A DNA stretch of 13,478 bases from JAJDGF01 sp031549325 (lineage in GTDB: Bacteria > Bacillota > Clostridia > Christensenellales > Aristaeellaceae), in NCBI GenBank assembly GCA_031549325.1, contig JAVBQA010000105.1, positions 1 to 13,478 on the forward strand, written 5' to 3'. Positions within the stretch are counted from its first letter, which is position 1; every line of letters starts with the position of its first letter. The position numbers were made by a program, and so were the translations under genes. Positions 6,771 to 13,478 of the stretch are shown piece after piece. The notes beneath the pieces are model-generated. The model worked only from the letters and a program-made list of their open reading frames with translations, searched no databases and was not told where the DNA came from.

Positions 6771-6819
6771 AAAACCGCCCAGCCGGCGCACTCGCGAAGC
6801 GCGCCGCTGCGGCGGTTTT
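6771..6819. terminator. Bidirectional rho-independent terminator between smpB and the helicase operon
   Basis: AAAACCGCC (6771-6779) is the exact complement of GGCGGTTTT (6811-6819). The interior (AGCCGGCGC near 6780 and GCGCGCCGCT near 6799) can extend the stem imperfectly. A run of T follows the GC stem on each strand, so it can end plus-strand smpB transcripts and minus-strand transcripts from the copA-nuclease-helicase operon. Confidence 0.6.
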
Positions 6820-6927
6820 ATACCAATGAAAAATAGTAACGCCTCCAAAGCGGCGAGCGTTTTTTTCGCCCTGCAAGGAGCTGGAGTGCGGCGTAGCAGA
6901 GCTACGCTAAGCGGAGGGCGACGCCGC
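6820..6927. repeat. Second, right-truncated copy of the palindromic element
   Basis: These 108 bases match 11-118 with only a few differences: one small change near 6833, one extra T in the T run, and one A to G at 6890. The left end ATACCAAT and the block TAACGCCTC (6837-6845) are kept, and so is the inner GCGTAG-CAGAG-CTACGC hairpin. The right end is lost: after 6927 the sequence diverges and neither GAGGCGTTA nor ATTGGTAT follows. It starts directly at the T tract of the bidirectional terminator and lies in the same orientation as copy 1. Confidence 0.75.
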
Positions 6928-6978
6928 CGGAGCGGAAAAGGCGCCTCAAGACCGGTGGCTGATTTAATCAGTGCTTAC

Positions 6979-8700
6979 CTAGGGAACGGCATCCCCCAGC
7001 GCCTCCAGTCGTTCCACCAACTTCCGGATGCGATCCTTGGCGTCAACCTGCTGCAAAAAGGATTGCTCGGGGGGCATGGGCGCGTCGCCCATGAGCTGCA
7101 CGAACTGGGAGACTTTGAGCCCGAGGGCCTCCTGCATGTCCTGATCGGAGCCGCGGGGGCTGACGAGGTAGTAACACAGCAGAGAGTCTTGCTGACCGAT
7201 GCGGTGGGCGCGGTCCTCAGCCTGGGAGTGCACGGCGGGCGACCAGTCCAGCTCGCCGAACACCACACAGTTGGCGCGCTGCAGGTTCAGTCCGCTGGCG
7301 GCGCGCAGCGAGATCACGCACAGATTGGTCTTGCCGTCCATGAAGGCGCGCAATGCGCGGTCCTTCTCGCCTTCATTCTCTCGCCCGGTGATGAAAACCG
7401 GATGCAGCCCCTTCAGTTCTCTCTTGTAGATGTCCATGACGGCGTGGTGGTGCGCGAACAGCAGCACGGCCTCGCCGTCATCCACCAGCGCGCGCACGAA
7501 AGCCGCCACGTAGGGCGCCTTGGCCACGCCGGTGGCTTGCCGCTGCGCCTGGCAGATCTGGTCCTCGATCAGCGCGCGCATGGAGGCATCGGTCGTGGCG
7601 CGCAGCTGGCTCAGCTTGTCCATGGCGGGCAGCATCAGCTGACGATAGCTTTTATCATCCCAGTCGATCTCCTGCACCAGGCGGCGCTTGGGCGGCAGCT
7701 GGGTCAGCACATCCTTTTTGAGCCGCCTCAGCATCAGCCCCTCGCGGCGCAGGTGCTCGCCCAGCAGGTCGGGCTTTTGCACGATCTGGTTGTTATAGCC
7801 GTAGCACCACTCCCGGGAAAAGCTCTCCCAGTCGCCCAGAAAGTGGAAGTCCAAAATGTTCACCACGTTCCAGATCTCGCCGCCCTGATTGTAGATTGGC
7901 GTGCCGGAAAGGCCGATCACCCGCTCGGCCGCGCCCGCGATCATGCTGGCCGCGGAATACTTCTCGGTGCCCGCGTGGCGCAGCTCCTGGATCTCGTCGA
8001 AGATCACCGTCTGAAAACCCTGCTCGGGCAGCGCCTGCTTCCAGCCGCGCAGCAGCAGGTAGTGCACGATGTACACATCCGATTCGGGCAGCTCGTAGGG
8101 CTTCAGCCCGCGAATCATGTGGATGCGCACGCCGCCGTCCAGCTGCAAGAACCGCTCGGCCTCCCGCGCCCAGTTGCGCATCAGGTGGGGAGGCACCACC
8201 AGCAGGCACGGGTAGCCCGCGGTGGTGGCGAGGTATGCCAGCGCCTGCACGGTTTTCCCCAGGCCCATCTCGTCGGCCAGCAGCGCGCGGTTGTTGGACA
8301 GCAGGTAGCCCAGCCCCTCCTGCTGGAAGGGCATCAGCTGGCCGTTGAAACACGCCGCCGGAGGCTTGGCCGACTCGGGCTCGCTCAGCCGCGCCTCGCG
8401 CCGGGCGGCGTAATCCCGCGCCTCGCCGAGCGCCTGCTCCCATCGGTCCCGGTCCGCCTCCTTGATCTCCAAGGGATACCGCAGCATCAGCCAGTTCAAA
8501 TCGCCGACGATCCGCCGGTGCGCCGTGAACCGCGCGACGCCGCGCCCGCGCCCCTCGCAGCCCGGAAACAGCCGCTTGGCCAGCTCCGTGACGCAGGGTT
8601 CCGCCTTGATGGTCCAGCACTTCCCTTTTCTGTTGTAACTCAGCGTGCCATACACATGGCCGGATGGCGCCGCCTCGCGCAGATACGCCGGATAGCTCAC
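6979..8700 (-). CDS. SNF2-family ATPase / DNA translocase (helicase superfamily 2)
   Basis: This is a 573-residue Swi2/Snf2 ATPase with both RecA-like lobes. Visible motifs: Q-region MPFQQEGLGYLL (123-134), motif I DEMGLGKT (143-150), motif Ia LLVVPPHLM (166-174), motif II FDEIQ (234-238, DEIQ in place of the usual DEAH/DEGH), motif III SGTP (265-268) and motif VI QAEDRAHRIGQ (493-503). Compact size and the RAHRIGQQDS ending recall the SMARCAL1-like bacterial branch. The N-terminal 115 residues are a separate basic region of unknown role. The GTG at 8698-8700 forms a 4-base GTGA overlap with the stop of the nuclease-like gene and has a G-rich ribosome site upstream. A GTG at 8718 is possible but less likely. 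Expected activity is ATP-driven movement on duplex or branched DNA. No phage or restriction genes are adjacent. Confidence 0.9.
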   Translation of the reverse strand: MSYPAYLREAAPSGHVYGTLSYNRKGKCWTIKAEPCVTELAKRLFPGCEGRGRGVARFTAHRRIVGDLNWLMLRYPLEIKEADRDRWEQALGEARDYAARREARLSEPESAKPPAACFNGQLMPFQQEGLGYLLSNNRALLADEMGLGKTVQALAYLATTAGYPCLLVVPPHLMRNWAREAERFLQLDGGVRIHMIRGLKPYELPESDVYIVHYLLLRGWKQALPEQGFQTVIFDEIQELRHAGTEKYSAASMIAGAAERVIGLSGTPIYNQGGEIWNVVNILDFHFLGDWESFSREWCYGYNNQIVQKPDLLGEHLRREGLMLRRLKKDVLTQLPPKRRLVQEIDWDDKSYRQLMLPAMDKLSQLRATTDASMRALIEDQICQAQRQATGVAKAPYVAAFVRALVDDGEAVLLFAHHHAVMDIYKRELKGLHPVFITGRENEGEKDRALRAFMDGKTNLCVISLRAASGLNLQRANCVVFGELDWSPAVHSQAEDRAHRIGQQDSLLCYYLVSPRGSDQDMQEALGLKVSQFVQLMGDAPMPPEQSFLQQVDAKDRIRKLVERLEALGDAVP

Positions 8701-9059
8701 GGCAGCGACACCCCCCACAGCCGGTTCAGCCCGAACACGACCACTTTTTTCCCGTGTATGGTTCCCGGCAGGTTCACCCCTCGCGTGGTGACCAGCACCA
8801 GCGCTGACAGCGACGGAAGCGCCAAGTACTTTTCCGCCTGGCGCAGCAGCGCGCCCCGCGCCTGCTCGCCCTGCTTGACTTCGATGCCGATGTCGCCCGC
8901 CAGAAAGTCAATCCGGCAGCGCGGCGCGAGCTTCGCCTCATGAACGGCGTTCAGGCCCGCTTCCGCAAGCGCCCCGGCGACCAGCCGGTGCAGCTCGTGC
9001 TCGGACAGGACCGCCGGGATGCGCAGGCCTGAGAGCGCCGCCAGCACCGCGTCCATCAT
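8697..9059 (-). CDS. Small PD-(D/E)XK nuclease-like protein
   Basis: The product has 120 residues and no membrane segment. The pattern fits the PD-(D/E)XK nuclease fold: a first helix with glutamate (SEHELHRLV, near 19-27), a strand with RIDFL (D51), the core strand IGIEVK (E60, K62), then a helix with RQAEKYL (73-79) like the QxxxY motif, followed by a hydrophobic strand ALVLVTT. This is a motif reading, not a family match, and activity is unproven. The gene starts at the ATG at 9057-9059, which overlaps the copA stop as TGATG. AGAGGG (9067-9072) is 7 bases upstream. The next ATG, 3 bases downstream, is a possible alternative. Its stop overlaps the helicase start by 4 bases. The tight coupling suggests that the nuclease-like protein and the SNF2 ATPase work together on DNA. 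Confidence 0.72.
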   Translation of the reverse strand: MMDAVLAALSGLRIPAVLSEHELHRLVAGALAEAGLNAVHEAKLAPRCRIDFLAGDIGIEVKQGEQARGALLRQAEKYLALPSLSALVLVTTRGVNLPGTIHGKKVVVFGLNRLWGVSLP

Positions 9060-11326
9060 CACGCGGCCCTCTTGTAGCCGCGCAGCCGCAGCGCATTGCC
9101 CACCACAAAAATCGAGCTCAGGCTCATGGCCAGCGCGCCGATCATCGGATTCAGCAGCCAGCCGAAGAAGGGATAAAACACGCCCGCCGCCAGCGGGATG
9201 CCCACCACATTGTAGAAGAACGCCCAGAACAGGTTCTGCTTGATGTTGCGCAGCACGCTGCCGCTGAGGCGCATGGCCAGAAGCGCGTCGTTCAAATCGT
9301 CCCGCATCAGCACCACGTCGGCCGACTCGATGGCGATGTCTGTGCCCGCGCCGATGGCCACGCCCACGTCAGCCCTGACCAGCGCCGGGGCGTCGTTGAT
9401 GCCGTCGCCCACCATCATCACCTTCCTGCCCTCGTCCATCAGCTGACGCACATGCTTCTCCTTGTCCTGCGGCAGCACATCCGAGATCGCGTCTGTGATG
9501 CCGAGCTGGCGCGCCACCGCTTGCGCAACCCGCGCGTTGTCGCCGGTGAGCATCACCGGGCGGGGGAAGAATCCGCGTGGGCCGTGATCCAGCTGGGTGA
9601 TGGCTCGAATGCTGCTTTCCTTGACCTGGTCGGCAACGGCGATCAGGCCAACCAGCCGGCCGCCCCTGGCGAAGAACAGGCTGGTCTTGCCCGCGTCGGA
9701 GAGCTGGTTGGCCTGTTGCGCCAGCGCCGAAGCGTCGACGCCATGCTCCTTCATCATCTGCAGGTTGCCCGCCACCACGGCCTCGCCATGGATTGTCGCC
9801 AGCACCCCCCGCCCGGGAACGGCCTCGAAGGACTCCACGGCCTGGGGCACGACGCCGTCCTGCCCGGCCTTGGCGACAATCGCCTGCGCCAGCGGGTGCT
9901 CGGACGGCTTTTCCACGGCGGCAGCCAGCGCCAGCAGCTCTGCCTCCGTCGCGCCCGGAGCCGGCGCAATATCGGTCACCCCCGGCTTGCCGGATGTGAT
10001 GGTGCCGGTCTTGTCCATGACGATCGTGTCCACGTCGTGTGCCCGCTCCAGCGCCTCGGCGTTCTTGAACAGAATGCCCAGGGACGCCGCGCGCCCGGTG
10101 CCCACCATGATTGCCACCGGCGTGGCCAGCCCCAGCGCGCAGGGGCAGGAGATCACGAGCACTGAGATGCTGACCGACAGCGCGAAGGACAAGTCCTTCC
10201 CGGCGATCAGCCAGGCCAGCGCCGCGACCAGCGCGATGCCGATGACCACCGGCACGAACACACCGGCAATCCGGTCGGCCAAGCGGCCGATCGGCGCCTT
10301 GCTTGCGCCCGCCTCTTCCACGAGCTGCACGATCTGCTGCAGCGCGGAATCGCCCGACGCCTTGTCACAGCGCAGCGTCAGAAACCCGTGCTTGTTGATC
10401 GTGCCCGCCGAGACCTTGTCCCCCGGCCCCTTGTCCACCGGCAGGCTCTCGCCGGTCAGCGCGCTCTCGTCGAGGGCGCTGCTGCCCGCTGTGATCGTAC
10501 CGTCCACCGGCACTCGCGCGCCCGGCTTCACCAGCACCGTGTCGCCCACCAACACGTCCTCGATGGGCAGCTCGCCCGAAACGCCGTTTCTCTCCACCAG
10601 CGCGGTCTTTGGCTGCAGATCCAGCAACTTTTTGATGGCGTCGCCGGTCTTGCCCTTGCTGCGCGCCTCAAAATACTTGCCGAGGGTGATGAGCGTCAGA
10701 ATCGTGGCAGCCGACTCAAACCACAGGTGCATCGCATGGTGCATGGCCAGCTCCATATCCGGAACGCCCATGGCCAGCGCGATTTTGAACAGCACCCACC
10801 CGCCGAACACGAACGCCGCGCCCGATCCCACCGCGATCAGCGAGTCCATGTTGGGATGGCGCTTCCAAAGCATCTTAAAGCCCACGCGGAAGTACTTCGC
10901 GTTGGCGATCAGGACAGGCAGACAAAGCAGCAACTGAACCAGGCCCATGACCATGGGGTTCATCAAAAAGGGCGGCGTGGGCAAGCCGATCATGGGCCCC
11001 ATCGCGATTGCCATCAGCGGGATCCAAAACACAAACGAGACAATCAACCGGACGCGCACCGCGTTTGACTCCTTGCTCAGCTCGTCCTGGACCTCGGCAG
11101 GCTGCAGCTTCTCGCCCATGGGCGACGCGCCATAGCCTTCTTCTTCGACGGCATGGCAAATCGCCGCGGCGTCCAGCAGGGTTTCGTCGAACGTCACCGT
11201 CATGTTGTTCGCCAGCAGGTTCACCTCGGCCTTTGACACCCCCGGCAGCGCCGACACCGCCTTTTGCACGTGGGACGAGCAGGCCGAGCAGGTCATTCCA
11301 GTCACCAAAAACTTCTGTGTCTTCAT
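9059..11326 (-). CDS. copA: Copper(I)-exporting P1B-type ATPase
   Basis: This 755-residue membrane pump exports Cu(I) from the cytosol using ATP. In order: one N-terminal heavy-metal domain with GMTCSAC (C13, C16); eight membrane helices; the actuator TGES (291-294); the CPC metal site (C394-P395-C396); the phosphorylation motif DKTGT (D438); SEHP (475-478) in the nucleotide domain; the hinge GDGINDAP (640-647). Y705-N706 and the M734..S737-S738 motif are the Cu(I) (P1B-1) signature. The ATG at 11324-11326 is chosen because it directly precedes the metal-binding domain. An in-frame extension to 11629 crosses the promoter. A ribosome-like AAAGGAG lies 14 bases upstream, which is rather far. 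Residues 580-590 (HGPRGFFPRP) are about 4-5 longer than usual before VMLTGDN. It is first in an operon with the nuclease and SNF2 genes. No copper chaperone or CsoR/CopY gene is seen. Confidence 0.95.
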   Translation of the reverse strand: MKTQKFLVTGMTCSACSSHVQKAVSALPGVSKAEVNLLANNMTVTFDETLLDAAAICHAVEEEGYGASPMGEKLQPAEVQDELSKESNAVRVRLIVSFVFWIPLMAIAMGPMIGLPTPPFLMNPMVMGLVQLLLCLPVLIANAKYFRVGFKMLWKRHPNMDSLIAVGSGAAFVFGGWVLFKIALAMGVPDMELAMHHAMHLWFESAATILTLITLGKYFEARSKGKTGDAIKKLLDLQPKTALVERNGVSGELPIEDVLVGDTVLVKPGARVPVDGTITAGSSALDESALTGESLPVDKGPGDKVSAGTINKHGFLTLRCDKASGDSALQQIVQLVEEAGASKAPIGRLADRIAGVFVPVVIGIALVAALAWLIAGKDLSFALSVSISVLVISCPCALGLATPVAIMVGTGRAASLGILFKNAEALERAHDVDTIVMDKTGTITSGKPGVTDIAPAPGATEAELLALAAAVEKPSEHPLAQAIVAKAGQDGVVPQAVESFEAVPGRGVLATIHGEAVVAGNLQMMKEHGVDASALAQQANQLSDAGKTSLFFARGGRLVGLIAVADQVKESSIRAITQLDHGPRGFFPRPVMLTGDNARVAQAVARQLGITDAISDVLPQDKEKHVRQLMDEGRKVMMVGDGINDAPALVRADVGVAIGAGTDIAIESADVVLMRDDLNDALLAMRLSGSVLRNIKQNLFWAFFYNVVGIPLAAGVFYPFFGWLLNPMIGALAMSLSSIFVVGNALRLRGYKRAA

Positions 11327-11368
11327 CCGCTTAATTCTGACTCCTTTAGTCGGCATTGATCCATACAC

Positions 11369-11397
11369 ATAATAACCACCGCGCGCGCAAATCGCAA
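11369..11397 (-). promoter_or_regulatory. Promoter of the copA-nuclease-helicase operon
   Basis: On the minus strand TTGCGA (11392-11397), a 17-base spacer and TATTAT (11369-11374) form a good sigma-A promoter. The start is expected near 11362, about 36 bases before the copA ATG. I see no obvious CopY-type (TACAnnTGTA) operator. Confidence 0.55.
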
Positions 11398-11436
11398 GCC
11401 GCGGCATTGCAATAACAAATTTTTTACACAATGGGC

Positions 11437-11465
11437 TTTCCCTTGCTGGGAAGATGGCGTATAAT
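11437..11465 (+). promoter_or_regulatory. Probable promoter of pta-ackA
   Basis: A perfect TATAAT lies at 11460-11465. The hexamer 17 bases upstream, TTTCCC (11437-11442), is a weak -35, so an activator or a different -35 is possible. The leader to the pta ATG would be about 68 bases. Confidence 0.45.
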
Positions 11466-11539
11466 GGATACAAATGGTGCATTTGCGGTATCATAATGCT
11501 GATTGCCTGCCAAATGGACATGAAGAAGGAGAAGATCAC

Positions 11540-12529
11540 ATGGCGCTCATCGACAAAATCATCGCGCAAGCCAAGTCCAACATAAGGCACATCGTGCTGC
11601 CCGAAGGCGAGGAACCCAGAAACATTCAAGCCGCGGCGCAGCTGGCACGCGACGGCATTGCCAGGATCACCCTATTGGGCGACCCGATCAAGGTGAAGGA
11701 GGTCGCCAACAAGCTGGACCTGACCGGCGTCGAGATCGTTGATCCGTCCACCGCTGAGAGGGGTTCCGCCTATGCCGAAGCGCTTTATGAGCTGCGCAAG
11801 GAGAAGGGCATGACCCTTTCCGACGCGCAGGGCTTGGTTAAGGATCCGATGTATTACGGCGTGATGATGGTCAAGCTGGGCGACGCCGACGGGCTGGTGT
11901 CCGGCGCGATTCACAGCACCGGCGACATGCTGCGCCCGGCGCTTCAGATTATTAAGCCCAAGAAGGGCATGAAGACCGTGTCCTCCTGCTTCCTGATGCA
12001 GTGCCCGGACGCGTCCATGGGCCAGGACGGCGTGCTGGTGTTTGCCGACTGCGCCGTGATCCCCAGCCCCTCCGCCGAGGAGCTGGCCAACATCGCCATC
12101 GGCGCCGCCGACAGCGCAAAATCGCTGGTGAACATGGAGCCCCGCGTGGCCATGCTGAGTTTCTCCACCAAGGGCAGCGCCAAGCACGAGCTCGTCGACA
12201 AGGTCGCCGAGGCGACCAGGATCGCCCACGAGCTGGCTCCGGACCTGATGCTGGATGGCGAGCTGCAGCTGGACGCGGCGCTCGTCCCGTCCATCGGCCA
12301 GCTGAAGAGCCCGGGCAGCCCGGTGGCCGGCAAGGCCAACGTGCTGGTGTTCCCGGATCTGCAGTCGGGCAACATCGGCTATAAGCTGGTGCAGCGCCTG
12401 GCGGGCGCAGAGGCCTACGGCCCCGTGCTGCAGGGCCTCGCGAAGCCGTGCAACGACCTGAGCAGGGGCTGCTCCGCCGAGGACATCGTGGCCACCGTGG
12501 CCATCACCGCCGTACAGGCGCAAGGATAA
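11540..12529 (+). CDS. pta: Phosphate acetyltransferase (phosphotransacetylase)
   Basis: Pta converts acetyl-CoA and phosphate to acetyl phosphate and CoA in the cytosol, the first step of acetate formation. The 329-residue length is that of the short, single-domain bacterial/archaeal form. Recognisable stretches are IRHIVLPEGEEPRNIQAA near the N terminus, DGLVSGAIHSTGDMLRPALQ in the middle (113-132), FADCAVIPSPSAEELANIA (about 170-188), and the C-terminal LVFPDLQSGNIGYKLVQRL that closes the active site. The ATG at 11540 has AAGGAG (11526-11531) exactly 8 bases upstream. An upstream in-frame start at 11474 lacks such a site. It is followed by ackA after a 77-base spacer with hairpins, and the two form the classic energy-yielding Pta-AckA module. 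Confidence 0.96.
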   Translation: MALIDKIIAQAKSNIRHIVLPEGEEPRNIQAAAQLARDGIARITLLGDPIKVKEVANKLDLTGVEIVDPSTAERGSAYAEALYELRKEKGMTLSDAQGLVKDPMYYGVMMVKLGDADGLVSGAIHSTGDMLRPALQIIKPKKGMKTVSSCFLMQCPDASMGQDGVLVFADCAVIPSPSAEELANIAIGAADSAKSLVNMEPRVAMLSFSTKGSAKHELVDKVAEATRIAHELAPDLMLDGELQLDAALVPSIGQLKSPGSPVAGKANVLVFPDLQSGNIGYKLVQRLAGAEAYGPVLQGLAKPCNDLSRGCSAEDIVATVAITAVQAQG

Positions 12530-12533
12530 CGAC

Positions 12534-12580
12534 GCAGGGCTCCTCCCCTGCACCCCGCAGGGGCCTTTGGCCCCGGATCC
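12534..12580. repeat. GC-rich hairpin repeat in the pta-ackA spacer
   Basis: Four pairing segments lie in a row: GCAGGG (12534-12539), CCCCTGC (12545-12551), GCAGGGG (12557-12563) and GGCCCC (12569-12574). Segment 1 can pair with 2 while 3 pairs with 4 (GGGGCC-TTT-GGCCCC), or 2 can pair with 3, so the folds exclude one another. No T run follows, so it is not a plain terminator. Related sequence occurs at 1991-2034 and 6691-6712. Confidence 0.55.
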
Positions 12581-12606
12581 ATCATAAATCACATGGAGGC
12601 AGACAC

Positions 12607-13478
12607 ATGAAAATTCTGATCATCAACGCGGGCTCATCCTCACTGAAGTACCAGCTGATCGACATGGACGGCGAGCAGGTGCTGGCCAAGGGCATCGTGG
12701 AGCGCATCGGCATCGAAGGCAGCAACATGGTGCACAAGTATAAGGACCAGAAGCATGTCGTCACCCAGCCGCTCAAGGACCACAGGGAGGCCATCTCGCT
12801 GGTGCTCGGAACCCTGACCAGCGCCGAGCACGGCGTGCTCCAAAGCATGCACGAAATCAACGCGTTCGGGCACCGCGTAGTGCACGGCGGCGAAAAGTTC
12901 GCCCAGTCGGTGATCATCAACGACGAAGTCATGGCCGCCATTGAGGAGCATGTGCCGCTGGCCCCGCTGCACAACCCGGCCAATCTCATGGGCATCCGCG
13001 CCTGCCAGCAGGTGATGCCCGGTGTGCCCAACGTGGCCGTGTTTGACACCGCCTTCCACCAGACCATGCCCCGGGAAGCCTACATGTACGGCCTGCCCTA
13101 TGACTATTACGAGCGCCTGAAGGTGCGCCGCTACGGCTTCCACGGCACCAGCCACCGCTACGTGTCCCAGGTGGCCGCCAAGATGCTGGGGAAACCCGTC
13201 GCCGAGACCAAGATCATCACCTGCCACCTGGGCAACGGCTCTTCGCTTTGCGCCGTCAAGGGCGGCAAGTCGATAGACACCTCCATGGGCATGACGCCGC
13301 TGGAGGGCGTGCTGATGGGCAGCCGCTCCGGTTCCTTCGACCCGGCCATCATCGAGTATGTGATGAAGCAGGATAACATCTCCATCGACGAGATGATCAA
13401 CATCCTGAACAAGAAATCGGGCATGATGGGTCTGGATGGGCTGACCTCCGACATGCGCGACATGATGGACGGCATCCT
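12607..13478 (+). CDS. ackA: Acetate kinase, N-terminal part (runs off the window)
   Basis: AckA transfers the phosphate of acetyl phosphate to ADP, yielding acetate and ATP, the second step after Pta. About 290 of the usual 400 codons are present, open to the window end. Motifs of the ASKHA-fold kinase are clear: the N-terminal phosphate-binding NAGSSSLKY (7-15), HRVVHGGEKF (about 89-98), FDTAFHQTMP (about 145-154), the catalytic-site GFHGTSHRYV (about 176-185), HLGNGSSLCAV, and SMGMTPLEGVLMGSRSG. The ATG at 12607 has GGAGG (12595-12599) seven bases upstream. It follows pta in the same direction and is presumably cotranscribed. The hairpin repeat in the spacer may tune the level of AckA relative to Pta. 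Confidence 0.97.
   Translation, partial: MKILIINAGSSSLKYQLIDMDGEQVLAKGIVERIGIEGSNMVHKYKDQKHVVTQPLKDHREAISLVLGTLTSAEHGVLQSMHEINAFGHRVVHGGEKFAQSVIINDEVMAAIEEHVPLAPLHNPANLMGIRACQQVMPGVPNVAVFDTAFHQTMPREAYMYGLPYDYYERLKVRRYGFHGTSHRYVSQVAAKMLGKPVAETKIITCHLGNGSSLCAVKGGKSIDTSMGMTPLEGVLMGSRSGSFDPAIIEYVMKQDNISIDEMINILNKKSGMMGLDGLTSDMRDMMDGI

Noticed and set aside
5659..6876. 405-codon open frame on the minus strand
   Set aside because: It is antisense to smpB, an unmistakable gene, and to the signal-peptide protein. Its composition is that of a shadow frame.
6655..6978. tmRNA (ssrA) gene downstream of smpB
   Set aside because: No tag-peptide reading frame like ANDN...LAA, no tRNA-like 3' end with CCA, and no pairing 5' end. 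The stretch is accounted for by the GC repeat, terminator and palindromic element.
6664..8943. 759-codon open frame on the plus strand
   Set aside because: It is antisense to the SNF2 and nuclease-like genes, runs through the terminator and repeat element, and resembles no protein family.
6979..9059. DISARM, Zorya or restriction-modification system
   Set aside because: SNF2 and nuclease-like genes are present, but no methyltransferase, phospholipase-D-type nuclease, motor proteins or specificity subunit is found in the window.
11327..11629. 101-residue N-terminal extension of CopA
   Set aside because: It would run across the copA promoter and into the pta leader and start codon region. The conserved metal-binding domain begins right after the ATG at 11326.
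11672..12592. 306-codon open frame on the minus strand
   Set aside because: It lies antisense to pta. The pta reading is certain from conserved motifs.

Overview
The window looks like a piece of chromosome from a GC-rich anaerobic Firmicute, most likely a Clostridia member. The reasons are the style of the proteins, strong purine-rich ribosome binding sites, sigma-A type promoters sitting in small AT-rich islands, and a pta-ackA acetate module. No taxonomic search could be run, so the genus is left open. Nothing in the window marks a prophage, plasmid or integrative element.

Layout. Bases 11-169 are a short palindromic element with inverted ends that runs into the 3' end of a minus-strand 3-hydroxyisobutyrate/tartronate-semialdehyde reductase-type gene (150-1046). 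Upstream of it are a possible redoxin remnant (1060-1384), a small protein with two zinc ribbons (1385-1957) and a 510-residue HTH protein of unknown family (2174-3706), all on the minus strand. A 377-base intergenic stretch carries the HTH gene's promoter, inside a palindrome, and a strong GC hairpin. A MATE-family exporter (4084-5442, minus) and a secreted-protein/smpB pair (5635-6654, plus) diverge from a shared promoter region. A bidirectional terminator (6771-6819) and a second, right-truncated copy of the palindromic element (6820-6927) separate smpB from the next minus-strand operon.

That operon reads copA (Cu(I) P-type ATPase, 9059-11326), a small PD-(D/E)XK nuclease-like gene (8697-9059) and a SNF2-family helicase (6979-8700). 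The two junctions overlap by 1 and 4 bases (TGATG and GTGA), so the genes look translationally coupled. Pta (11540-12529) and the first 290 codons of ackA (12607 to the window end) diverge from copA and form the acetyl-CoA to acetate plus ATP pathway.

The most unusual points are the nuclease-helicase pair locked behind a copper pump, the inverted-repeat element that supplies the last codons and stop of the reductase gene, the palindrome over the HTH gene's own promoter, and a family of GC-rich hairpin repeats, one of which lies between pta and ackA with mutually exclusive stems.
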